64,000 nt of DNA from Microbulbifer sp. GL-2 (lineage in GTDB: Bacteria > Pseudomonadota > Gammaproteobacteria > Pseudomonadales > Cellvibrionaceae): positions 62,001-126,000 of the forward strand of contig NZ_AP019807.1 of the NCBI RefSeq assembly GCF_007183175.1, given 5' to 3'. Position 1 is the first letter of the stretch. The number at the start of each line of letters is the position of its first letter. Under the pieces are notes generated by a model. It worked only from the letters and a program-made list of their open reading frames with translations. It was not told where the DNA came from and made no database searches. Made by a program: the position numbers and the translations under genes. Of the stretch, positions 1 through 8,263 are shown piece after piece.

Positions 1-1242
1 CACGGAAAAACTCCGATAAGCGGCTTCCACTACTTATCCCAACCTGAATCCCTCAACATAGACTGGAAAGACCCTTGGAATACCCGCTTTGAAAATCAGG
101 GCATCAACCGTAAAAATCGCTACCCCTTAAAGTCTTTCCTCTACGTAGAGCCTCGCCAGATTCGGCATGAAATACTTCTACGTCCAAGGGACTTACTGCT
201 ATGGACTAAACAAAGCTTCAATGCCTGGCAACCACTGACTACGGAAAGACGTAATTATATTCGTCGTATTGCCTTAGACTACCTGAAAAACAAAAACCCC
301 ACCACTATCGACAATGAAACATCCCTACCAATAAGTACTGAAACCGTATTCCTCAGGGCGAACAATGTTGGCTACACACAAATAGCCGAAGATGAATCAA
401 TAGAGATCGGTTCACTACTTATTGGCTACCGGGAAAAATTCCATGTGAAAGAGTTACCACAAAGCATCAATATTGACTGGAAAATTTTTACTGACACCAT
501 AAATTCAGTCCCCACGCTTATCCAGGACCCTGCCGGTCCCTTCCCCACTCACGTTGTACCAGACTTCCCAGATATACAATGGCACAATTACTTATATGAT
601 TACCGCGCCCCCAGCAGCGATGCTGTGCCTATCGAGAATCCCAGCGCCGTAATGCCAATCGCAGTACTGTTTGCTTTTTGTGTTTCTGTCTTGCTTATCT
701 TGACATTACGCACCCGAAAAGTGGAGGCGAAAAACAAACATCCTATTTTGTTCTACGGCATTGTGCTTATCTGTGCAGGAGCTATTTACTATGCACTTCC
801 GGGAGAACTGCGTGTGCCTCTGCCTGGCACTATTAACAAGAAAGAACTTAGAGAAATAACAGAAACTCTACTGATAAGGCTAGCTGCCGCTTATGAGGAA
901 CCACAAACTGAAACATTAAAGATTCAACTTACCAATCTCGTCAATGGCGATAACTTCGAAAGCACTACCGCCAATCTTTCTCAAATATATCAACCATTAA
1001 CTACCAGTGGCAGCTTGGGCTCATTAAAATCTATCAACAACCTAAAAATAGAGCATGTCGATCAACTATATATCAATGGGAGCACAGCATTCAGCATCAC
1101 CAGCAAATGGCAAGCCATTGTGGAAGATCAAAGCTGGGGACATATGGAGCAAAAACCTAGAGAAATCCGTGCAAAAATTGAGATCATCCAATCAGACAAC
1201 TATTGGAAAGTATCAGCATTTACATCTCTCTCCGTACGCTAG
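1..1242 (+). CDS. Membrane protein of unknown function, 5' end cut by window edge
   Basis: The reading frame is open from the first base, so this is the 3' part of a longer gene; 413 residues are visible and the true start lies left of the window. Two hydrophobic segments at about visible residues 217-237 and 247-267 are separated by a short basic loop (RTRKVEAKNK). A soluble N-terminal part rich in Trp, Tyr and Pro precedes them and a soluble C-terminal domain of about 145 residues follows. I recognise no family. It converges on the peptide-export operon to its right. Its composition is AT-rich like that operon, so it may belong to the same accessory segment. An immunity role would be speculation. 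Confidence 0.75.
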   Translation, partial: HGKTPISGFHYLSQPESLNIDWKDPWNTRFENQGINRKNRYPLKSFLYVEPRQIRHEILLRPRDLLLWTKQSFNAWQPLTTERRNYIRRIALDYLKNKNPTTIDNETSLPISTETVFLRANNVGYTQIAEDESIEIGSLLIGYREKFHVKELPQSINIDWKIFTDTINSVPTLIQDPAGPFPTHVVPDFPDIQWHNYLYDYRAPSSDAVPIENPSAVMPIAVLFAFCVSVLLILTLRTRKVEAKNKHPILFYGIVLICAGAIYYALPGELRVPLPGTINKKELREITETLLIRLAAAYEEPQTETLKIQLTNLVNGDNFESTTANLSQIYQPLTTSGSLGSLKSINNLKIEHVDQLYINGSTAFSITSKWQAIVEDQSWGHMEQKPREIRAKIEIIQSDNYWKVSAFTSLSVR

Positions 1243-1357
1243 AAAATTAAACCTTTCGAGTAAACAATAAAAATCAAACATGAAAATAAAACGTTGAGGA
1301 AATTTCAAAGGGATACTTTCAAGATAATCAGTAACATCACCTCCAACCACCCCCCTA

Positions 1358-1387
1358 TAAATCTACGCCCAAATGGGCGCAGATTTA
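1358..1387 (-). terminator. Hairpin downstream of the double-glycine peptide gene
   Basis: A 13-bp stem with a 4-base loop lies just after the peptide stop codon. Read on the plus strand it contains one A-C mismatch; in a minus-strand transcript that pair becomes G-U, so the stem is continuous only in minus-strand RNA. No clear U-tract follows. It is probably the end of the export operon transcript and also separates it from the convergent plus-strand gene. Confidence 0.5.
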
Positions 1388-1421
1388 TTAACACGTGAAT
1401 ATTCTACCAATTCCGCTTAAT

Positions 1422-1565
1422 TTATTTTGACTCCAAGGAATAGGCTGCAGATTCACTATCATTACCGCCGCCGCTTCCATTTATGATTTTATCAACAATC
1501 TTGATAATAGTTTTTATAAGGCCACCATTTACCTCTTGCATTTCTTTTACAGTTAGCTCTTTCAT
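1422..1565 (-). CDS. Double-glycine-leader peptide precursor (microcin/bacteriocin-like), 47 aa
   Basis: A small ORF whose first 15 residues are MKELTVKEMQEVNGG, a textbook double-glycine leader of the kind cleaved after GG by C39 peptidases (compare the colicin V leader). ATG at 1563-1565 is preceded by AGGA (1574-1577 on this strand) at 8-nt spacing. The predicted 32-residue product begins with about 14 residues alternating Ile/Val/Leu with Lys, which would form an amphipathic helix. A Gly-rich linker (GSGGGN) and a Ser/Glu/Asp-rich tail containing one Tyr and ending in Lys follow. Net charge is about zero and there is no Cys. It starts 41 nt after the stop codon of the C39 ABC transporter on the same strand, so it is probably the operon's own cargo. 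Function (antimicrobial, signal or other) cannot be read from sequence; the tail does not match the Ser-rich siderophore-type class IIb microcin end. Confidence 0.85.
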   Translation of the reverse strand: MKELTVKEMQEVNGGLIKTIIKIVDKIINGSGGGNDSESAAYSLESK

Positions 1566-1606
1566 ATGTAAAATCCTAAGTTTAAATTGAAGGTAGTTCC
1601 GTTAGG

Positions 1607-3750
1607 CTAAGTAACTCCAGAAAATGCACTGGATAATTCAATCCGCCTCCCTGCGGACTTGACCGTTTCCGGTCTATGGGCAACCAAAATCCTGGTTATA
1701 GCGAGCCGTTTAATATGCTCGCTAACCAGAGCTTCACTTGCAATATCCAAGTGGCTAGTCGCTTCATCCATGAACAGGATGCGTGGTGCACGATAAAGCG
1801 CGCGCGCCAGCACAATTCTTTGTTTTTGTCCGCCGCTGAGACTTGTGCCCATATCACCAACAAGTGTGTTGTACTGCATTGGCATACGCATTATTTCTTC
1901 ATGAATACAGGCCATTTTTGCACAGTGAATAATATTTTGGATATCCACCTTAGATTCAAAACAGGCGATATTGTCTCCAATGGTGCCGGCAAGCAACTGA
2001 TCGTCTTGCATAACGCCGGCGATCTGGCTACGGAAATATGGCAAATGATTTACGAGCAGCCCATCAATCAAAACCTCCCCTTCTGTTGGTTCCAGCAAGC
2101 CCATCAAGCATTTCAAAAGTGTTGTCTTGCCACACCCACTGGGGCCTACGATGGCAACAGTCTCGCCTGGCTCTATAGTGAAGTTCAAATTTTGAAAAAC
2201 TGGCATCTCCGCTTCACCATACCGAAAGGTAAGATTGTGCACTTTAATTTTTCCTTGCAAGGGCTCAGCCTGGTCAAGATTCGCAGGCCGGTCATATCCC
2301 CCCCTATTACCTCTGCTTTGGTAAACACCATATCGGACAGACGGTCCATATGTAAGCCGAGCATTTTTAACTCTATCCACTTTGCAACTAATGTATCCAT
2401 AGACTGTACAAAGCGATTCTTATAACTCATAAAGGCATAGAGCATACCGATAGTAAACACATCCCCCATAACCGCTAGTGCAGCAAAATATATCACCAGC
2501 AAATTTTCCAACCCAAATAGCAAGCGGTTAACGACATTGTAACTAATATTCCAACGGGTGATGCGAATATCCTTATTAATCACATCAACAAGATAATTAT
2601 GCCATTGGCTCTGACGATCATTTTCACGCTGAAACAATTTTACGGTCTGGATAGCCCGCATAGACTCCATAAAGTGGGAATCATGCCTAGCCTGGGCAAC
2701 AATTTCCTCCTCAGTTAATAAGCGCAAAGGGCGATAAAACAGTAACCTTAAAGAGGCATAAAGAAAAACCGCCAGCAGAACAATTAGCGTTAACCTTATA
2801 TCGTAAAAGAACATAGCGGCGAGCGTGATCATTGCCATGATACCGTCCACTACTGCACTTACCAGGCCCGTAGTAAGCAACTCTCGCACCTTATTTAATG
2901 AGCCAAAGCGCGAAACTACATCGCCCATATGCCGAGTGGAGAAATAACTCATCGGCAGGCGAATTAGATGACGAAACAGATTGGCGGCCATTTGCACGTT
3001 GAGCCGACTGGAGATATGCAGAATCACCCATTCTCGTAAGACACTGGTACCGGCCTGTATCACCAACAATAAACCGAATCCGATGGCCAACACCAAGAGA
3101 AGGCTGTCATCACCACGCAAGATGACATCATCCACCACCGTTTGCACATAGAAAGGGGCTACTACAGCAAACAGTTGCAATAACAGAGATAATATCAACA
3201 CCTGGCTCAGACTACGTTTTAGCCCACTAATGCCCGACCAAAAATGGCGTAGCTTAAGGTGCTGACGCTCCTCACCCGGCTTAAAATCTTCTGTTGGCAT
3301 AAGCTCCAATGCAATACCTGTAAAATGCTTAGCAAACATTTCAGAGGTCAGCTCCCGCTCCCCCACCGCGGGATCATGAATTATAACCACATTACGCTTT
3401 ACGGATTTAAGCACTACAAAGTGATTCATATCCCAATGCAGTACACAGGGGAGCTGTAACTCTTCCAGACTTTCCATTTCCAGCCGTAACGCCCTGCCAG
3501 CCAAGTGTAAGCGTGCGGCCATATCCACCAAAGTCTTGAGATTAGTGCCATGACTGGAAATATTGAAGCGGCGGCGCAGACTGGTAAGGTCCGTATCATA
3601 ACCGTGAAATCCAGCAATCATAGCCAAGCATACCAACCCGCACTCGGCAGCCTCTGTCTGTAAAATGACTGGCAAATGGCGGCGAGATGAAAAACTTAGA
3701 AGTGTTTCCGGTCGCCCGTGATCTAATAGTGATTGTGAACCAACCTCCAT
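1607..3750 (-). CDS. C39-peptidase-containing ABC transporter (peptide processing and export), frameshifted in this sequence
   Basis: Inner-membrane exporter that cleaves a GG leader and pumps the peptide out (CvaB/RaxB/LagD type). From the ATG at 3750 the order is C39 peptidase with oxyanion Gln31, catalytic Cys37 (AAECGLVC), His110 (DMNHF) and Asp126 (HDPAVG); a six-helix ABC membrane domain; then the ATPase with Walker A GPSGCGKTT, signature LSGGQKQR, Walker B ILFMDEATSHLD and H-loop AHRP. All peptidase residues are present, so it is not a degenerate C39-like (HlyB) type. ATG 3750 overlaps the upstream adaptor stop as TGATG and has AAGGGG 8 nt before it, which favours it over the in-frame ATG at 3792. 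The frame breaks at a run of seven C (2298-2304 on the plus strand) just before the ATPase; one added base restores a 714-residue protein. Either an assembly error or slippage-based switching. Confidence 0.88.
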
Positions 3751-5000
3751 CACAGTCGCCCCTTCAAACTGTAAATGGGTTCCAACAGCCATTCCAGCAG
3801 ACTTCGCTCCGACAGCTGCACATCGGCAGACAGAGTCATACCCGGCTTAAGAGGAAAGTGCTGTCCGTATGCATTGACCGTTGATTCAGTCAGACTGGCG
3901 GTTACCTTGAAAACCGGTTCGCCCACAACAACAGGTACATGACGCAGCTCATCAGGCAGAATCACGGTATCAGATACCTCCAGCACAGTGCCGGAGTAGA
4001 GACCAAATTTCTGGTACGGGAAAGCATCGTAGCGTATTTTCACTGACTGGCCTTCAGTGAGGAAGCCTGCAGAACGCACAGATACCAACAATTGCGCATT
4101 GAGAGTGTGCCCCTCCGGTATCAGGGATAAAAGCGGAACATTAGTTTGTGCCTGCTGGCCTTCAACCACTTGCAGATTGCTCACCACTCCCGCACGGGAT
4201 GCCTTGACGATATAGGCTCTCTGACCGTGCAATCTGGCAATTTGCTGGGCGAGATCAGATAGGTGCGCCCGCAACTGATCGCTGCTGTTAGCGTATTCTT
4301 CGGGAAGTAGCAGGCGATCTCTTTCAAGCTGCTGAATCTGATTGCGTAAATTTACCCGGCTTCGTGCAAGCTCCTGGCGGTCGACGTATAACTCCAGCTC
4401 TTGAGCAGTAACCACATCCATTTCTGCAGCGGCAATATGACCATTGCGCTTGAGTAGGCGGTATCGCTCAACCTGTTCCGCAATCAACGCATAATGTCGA
4501 GCTTGAAATTCCATTTGTTTTTCAAGCAACGCCAGATCCTCACTACTGGCGGCAATCCGCTGATCAATATCATACAGTCGTTGGCGATAAATCTTATCGC
4601 CTCGCTCCATCTGCACATTGACTAACTTTTTTTGACTCTCGTACTCCTCCAACAATATAGATTCGAGGTTTTTCCCATCAGCCAATATTCTATCGCCGTT
4701 CACCACCATTAAAGGCTGCCCCTTAATTACCCGATCACCTTCGCGTATCATGACTTGCTTTATAATGCCGGAGCGTTCAGCGTAAACCCTCACAACTCCT
4801 GAAGCTGGCTCCAGCCAACCAAGTACGCTTTCCTTACGAGCATAGCTGCCAACTGCAAGCCAAATAAAGACGGCGACCACCCAAATTAAAAGCAGTGTCA
4901 GAATAGCACTGTGCGAAAATCGCGGCAGGAGCAAAATCTCACCATGCAGGCGATCCACTTGCCTTTCTAAAACTTGCTGGCGAAACAATCCTGTCACCAC
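3750..5000 (-). CDS. HlyD-family periplasmic adaptor of the peptide exporter
   Basis: A 416-residue membrane fusion protein of the CvaA/RaxA type. It would link the ABC transporter to an outer-membrane TolC channel, which is not encoded in this window. One transmembrane helix lies at about residues 31-53. A biotinyl-lipoyl-like half motif (SGIIKQVMIREGDRVIKGQPLMVV, near residues 93-116) follows, then a long alpha-helical hairpin (about 130-260), the second lipoyl half (ASRAGVVSNLQVVEGQQ) and a beta-barrel domain. Translation starts at GTG 5000 with AAGG about 5 nt upstream. The stop overlaps the transporter start (TGATG), indicating translational coupling. A sigma-70-like promoter sits about 35-65 nt upstream. 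Confidence 0.9.
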   Translation of the reverse strand: MVTGLFRQQVLERQVDRLHGEILLLPRFSHSAILTLLLIWVVAVFIWLAVGSYARKESVLGWLEPASGVVRVYAERSGIIKQVMIREGDRVIKGQPLMVVNGDRILADGKNLESILLEEYESQKKLVNVQMERGDKIYRQRLYDIDQRIAASSEDLALLEKQMEFQARHYALIAEQVERYRLLKRNGHIAAAEMDVVTAQELELYVDRQELARSRVNLRNQIQQLERDRLLLPEEYANSSDQLRAHLSDLAQQIARLHGQRAYIVKASRAGVVSNLQVVEGQQAQTNVPLLSLIPEGHTLNAQLLVSVRSAGFLTEGQSVKIRYDAFPYQKFGLYSGTVLEVSDTVILPDELRHVPVVVGEPVFKVTASLTESTVNAYGQHFPLKPGMTLSADVQLSERSLLEWLLEPIYSLKGRL

Positions 5001-5037
5001 AATTACCTTATTGCGGGTTAATTATTTTACGGCTTAA

Positions 5038-5066
5038 TTTTTATCTTTCCGCAACAAAATTGTCAA
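5038..5066 (-). promoter_or_regulatory. Sigma-70-like promoter of the peptide-export operon
   Basis: On the minus strand a perfect -35 TTGACA (5066-5061) is followed after 17 nt by TAAAAA (5043-5038), four of six matches to the -10 consensus. Transcription would start near 5031, leaving a leader of about 30 nt before the GTG at 5000. Prediction from motif and position only. Confidence 0.55.
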
Positions 5067-5522
5067 CGACATAAAGTTAAAAACATTATAACAACCGTCC
5101 CAGAAGCATCATGAAAATTAAGCTTATCATTAGATTACAGAATATAAACACACACCATACTCGCAGACAAAAATCAGGTGCATACTCAATAAGAATCCAG
5201 CACTACTAAAAGCTAAATATCTCATAAATAATTTTTATTCAAAACACGATCTCGGTTAATATTAACCGGAAAACCCCACTTGCTAATATCACCCTCAAGC
5301 GCGAACAACAAACCAATTGGTACTCTTATCAAAACCCCAACTTTTGACAATAAGGTTAAGAAAACAAACCTTTCAACTTGTCGATTTTTTGATTAGATCA
5401 TAAAGGAACGAAAACAAATATACATTTCACATCAATATGTCATTTGTAAAGAGGCAGGGAGACTTTCTCTATCATCTGCTTCAAGTTATCTGGACCTTGA
5501 AAAATAGGCAATCATTAAAAAA
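5067..5522. other. AT-rich intergenic region without a recognisable gene
   Basis: This strongly AT-rich spacer separates the export operon from the outer-membrane protein gene. I read the small ORFs on both strands: none has a double-glycine leader or a convincing ribosome binding site. It probably carries regulatory sequence for the operon to its left and the end of the transcript from its right. No tRNA or terminator with a clear stem was found. Confidence 0.5.
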
Positions 5523-6452
5523 TCACCAACGCCAGGAAACCGCAATATAGGGCCCATGCTGCTCAATATCGTATACAAAACGCCCATCCGGCAGTCTGCT
5601 GGAATAGTTGATGCTGTAATACTGGTAGCCAAAGCGCAGTGATGTGGTTTCCCAAGCACGCCAGTCAATTCCGGCCAATAGGTTCCACTGTAAAACATCA
5701 CCGCCAGCCCCGAAACCACCTATTTCGGTGCGTGCCGCTAGCGTGAGGCAATCATTAAGGGCAAATCCCAACCTGGTACCAACAGTTGGCTCCCACCAAC
5801 TTTTGCGCCCGCCCAGGCGGTTCTGCACTTCGGGCACGGGAGCAATATCGATACCGACCTCGACCTTAACCTCCTGCCTGAGACGATTCCAGCGTACGCC
5901 AATTCCTGCATCCCAAAAGTAATGGCGGCCGCTCTTTGCAAAACGCCCATCCAACACGCGATAGACACCAAATGCAGCTAGCCACCCTTGATGGGCATCT
6001 GCATCCGCATCAATATCTACATCAACATCCAGTTGCGGATTTCTTGGCGGGCGGATTATGACTCCCTTGTCCAAATTGAGGTGTACATAATAGAGATCTG
6101 AAACCAACCCGAAACGCCCTCTCCATGCCTCTAAACGCGCAGAGAAAGCGACATTCAAAAGCTCCAGAGTTCTCTTTAAATTGAGATCAATATCTACAGT
6201 GGCCCCCGCCACTGTAGACTGCCCTTTGGTACGCAAGGGTAAGAACAGATAGGGTGTGATAGCAAAACGCCAGCCACTCTTTAGGGCTGAGACACCTAAA
6301 AATGATGGGGTATAGTGTGCAGGAGTCCTCTGAAACTGTGCGGATGTTGATGTGGTCCTTAATTTCAACGATGACGGGTATTTTAACTCCGACTGCGCCA
6401 GGGCAATATCGCTGAAAAGCACAATTACGCAGTAAAAAATTATTCGTGCCAT
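5523..6452 (-). CDS. Outer-membrane beta-barrel protein of unknown function
   Basis: Starting at the ATG at 6452 gives 309 residues with a classical signal peptide (MARIIFYCVIVLFSDIALAQ, cleavage after ALA or ALAQ). The in-frame ATG 45 nt upstream would put an acidic stretch before the signal and is less likely. The rest has alternating polar/aromatic strands typical of an outer-membrane barrel (for example RFGYQYYSINYSS) and ends in a C-terminal aromatic WRW, the usual BamA-recognised terminus. A short acidic repeat (DVDVDIDADADA) near the middle probably forms an external loop. I do not recognise the family. It is transcribed toward the export operon but separated from it by more than 500 nt, so a functional link is unproven. 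Confidence 0.75.
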   Translation of the reverse strand: MARIIFYCVIVLFSDIALAQSELKYPSSLKLRTTSTSAQFQRTPAHYTPSFLGVSALKSGWRFAITPYLFLPLRTKGQSTVAGATVDIDLNLKRTLELLNVAFSARLEAWRGRFGLVSDLYYVHLNLDKGVIIRPPRNPQLDVDVDIDADADAHQGWLAAFGVYRVLDGRFAKSGRHYFWDAGIGVRWNRLRQEVKVEVGIDIAPVPEVQNRLGGRKSWWEPTVGTRLGFALNDCLTLAARTEIGGFGAGGDVLQWNLLAGIDWRAWETTSLRFGYQYYSINYSSRLPDGRFVYDIEQHGPYIAVSWRW

Positions 6453-6643
6453 CCAGCCTTCTATCACACCTAACTCCCAAATTATTCCATCGCCCAAAGC
6501 AGTAATAATGGTTTCGTCAACGGGTTTATTGAGAGTAGATCGTAAAAGTCACATCTTTTGCACTAGTACGATAAACGGAAGCGGGAATGCCAAATAAAGC
6601 TACGCAGGGATGGCCAGACTGAGTGGGGATGCTATGGGAAATT

Positions 6644-6673
6644 GCCGTCGCGCCTGGATATTGACGCGACGGC
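6644..6673 (-). terminator. Hairpin downstream of lysS
   Basis: A perfect 9-bp stem (GCCGTCGCG with CGCGACGGC) and a 12-base loop lie about 35 nt past the lysS stop. Only a short weak U-stretch follows on the minus strand. Likely the end of the prfB-lysS transcript. Confidence 0.55.
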
Positions 6674-6706
6674 AGAACATGCTGCCTGAGCAATGCAATG
6701 ATTCTA

Positions 6707-8191
6707 TTATTCGCCTGCTTCAGGTCGCATATGCGGGAACAACAGTACGTCACGAATAGACGGAGAGTTGGTAAACAACATTACCAGGCGGTCGATACCG
6801 ATACCCTCACCAGCGGTCGGCGGCAGACCGTACTCCAACGCGCGGATGTAATCGGCGTCGTAGTGCATGGCTTCGTCGTCACCCGCATCTTTTTCCGCTA
6901 CCTGGGCCTTAAAACGCTCGGCCTGATCTTCAGCATCGTTCAACTCGGAGAAGCCGTTGGCAATCTCGCGGCCGCCAACGAAGAATTCGAATCGGTCGGT
7001 GACAAACGGGTTGTCATCGTTACGACGTGCCAACGGAGATACTTCAGTGGGGTACTCAGTGATAAAGGTTGGCTGGTCGAGGCGGTGCTCTACGGTCTTC
7101 TCGAAAATTTCGATCTGGACCTTACCCAGGCCCCAACTGTCTTTCAGCGGGATATCCAGCTTCTCAGCAACGGCGCGGGCGGATTCAATATTGTCGATAT
7201 CGGCCGCAGTTAGTTCCGGGTTGTATTGCAGAATGGAATCAAACACAGACAGGCGCACGAACGGCTTGGAGAAGTCGTAGCTGCTGTCTTGGTATTCCAC
7301 AGTGGCAGAACCCAGTACGTCCTTGCAGATACCACGCAGCATCTTCTCGGTGAGGTCCATCAGGTCGTTGTAGTCCGCGTACGCTTGGTAAAACTCGAGC
7401 ATGGTGAACTCGGGGTTGTGACGCGTGGACAAGCCCTCGTTGCGGAAGTTACGGTTGATTTCGTAAACACGCTCAAAACCACCTACAACCAGGCGCTTCA
7501 GGTACAACTCCGGGGCGATACGCAGGTACATATCGATATCCAGCGCATTGTGATGTGTGACAAACGGACGTGCGCTGGCACCGCCGGGAATCACTTGCAG
7601 CATGGGCGTTTCCACTTCCATAAACTGCTGGCCATTCAGGAAGTCGCGGATGTACTCGATAACCTTGGAGCGTACGCGGAACACTTCGCGCGCTTCCGGT
7701 GTAGCGATCAAGTCTACGTAACGCTGACGGTAGCGTATTTCCTGATCGGCGATACCGTGGAATTTTTCCGGCAGCGGGCGTAGCGCTTTGGTCAGCAGGC
7801 TGTACTCTTCGCAGTTGACGTAGAGGTCGCCCTTGCCGGATTTGTGCAGGGTGCCTTTCACACCGACAATATCGCCAATGTCCCAGGCTCCGAAGCGCTC
7901 TTTGATATCTTTTTGTGCAGCTTTATCAGCGTAGAGCTGAATGCGGTCAGACACATCCTGGATCACCATAAAGGGGCCGCGTTTCGCCAGGATCCGCCCT
8001 GCTACGCACGCCCGTTTACCCAGTTCTTCCAGCTCCTCTTTCTGTTTATCGCCGAACTCAGCTTGCAGGTCGGCAGCGAGGTCCTCGCGGCGAAAACTGT
8101 TGGGGAAAGCATTGCCCTTTTCGCGCAGAGCGGAAAGCTTGGTACGGCGCTCGGCGATCAGTTTGTTTTCGTCTTGCTGGATATCAGTCAT
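6707..8191 (-). CDS. lysS: Lysyl-tRNA synthetase, class II
   Basis: Charges tRNA-Lys with lysine in the cytoplasm. The 494 residues match the family length (E. coli about 505). An N-terminal OB-fold anticodon-binding domain spans about residues 60-170. The class II catalytic core follows, with motif 2 around FRNEGLSTRHNPEFTMLE and motif 3 in GEGIGIDRLVMLFTNS, ending at the usual HMRPE. It lies 72 nt downstream of prfB on the same strand, the same pairing as in E. coli, and is probably co-transcribed with it. Confidence 0.97.
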   Translation of the reverse strand: MTDIQQDENKLIAERRTKLSALREKGNAFPNSFRREDLAADLQAEFGDKQKEELEELGKRACVAGRILAKRGPFMVIQDVSDRIQLYADKAAQKDIKERFGAWDIGDIVGVKGTLHKSGKGDLYVNCEEYSLLTKALRPLPEKFHGIADQEIRYRQRYVDLIATPEAREVFRVRSKVIEYIRDFLNGQQFMEVETPMLQVIPGGASARPFVTHHNALDIDMYLRIAPELYLKRLVVGGFERVYEINRNFRNEGLSTRHNPEFTMLEFYQAYADYNDLMDLTEKMLRGICKDVLGSATVEYQDSSYDFSKPFVRLSVFDSILQYNPELTAADIDNIESARAVAEKLDIPLKDSWGLGKVQIEIFEKTVEHRLDQPTFITEYPTEVSPLARRNDDNPFVTDRFEFFVGGREIANGFSELNDAEDQAERFKAQVAEKDAGDDEAMHYDADYIRALEYGLPPTAGEGIGIDRLVMLFTNSPSIRDVLLFPHMRPEAGE

Positions 8192-8220
8192 GGTGATCTA
8201 TCAGTTTTGTGATTGATATT

Positions 8221-8240
8221 GCCCCTCATCGACGAGGGGC
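8221..8240 (-). other. Small hairpin between prfB and lysS
   Basis: A 7-bp GC-rich stem (GCCCCTC with GAGGGGC) with a 6-base loop lies between the prfB stop and the lysS start. No U-tract follows, so it is not an obvious terminator. It may affect message stability or partial read-through into lysS. Confidence 0.3.
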
Positions 8241-8263
8241 GCGGTGAGAGTGGAGACCTTAAA

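Noticed and set aside
1..1242. Immunity protein for the GG peptide
   Set aside because: Two membrane helices and proximity are suggestive, but it is on the opposite strand, large and cut by the window edge; not enough to claim the role.
2298..2304. Programmed -1 frameshifting in the exporter gene
   Set aside because: The codons around the run (ATA GGG GGG GAT) do not give good re-pairing in both sites, and the same kind of break occurs in core genes, so a short homopolymer is the simpler explanation.
1676..2425. 249-codon plus-strand open frame
   Set aside because: Entirely antisense to the ATPase part of the C39 ABC transporter, whose motifs are unmistakable; no family resemblance or ribosome binding site.
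5111..5209. Small plus-strand ORF beginning MKIKLIIRL in the export operon spacer
   Set aside because: No ribosome binding site at proper spacing, no GG motif, no neighbours on that strand.
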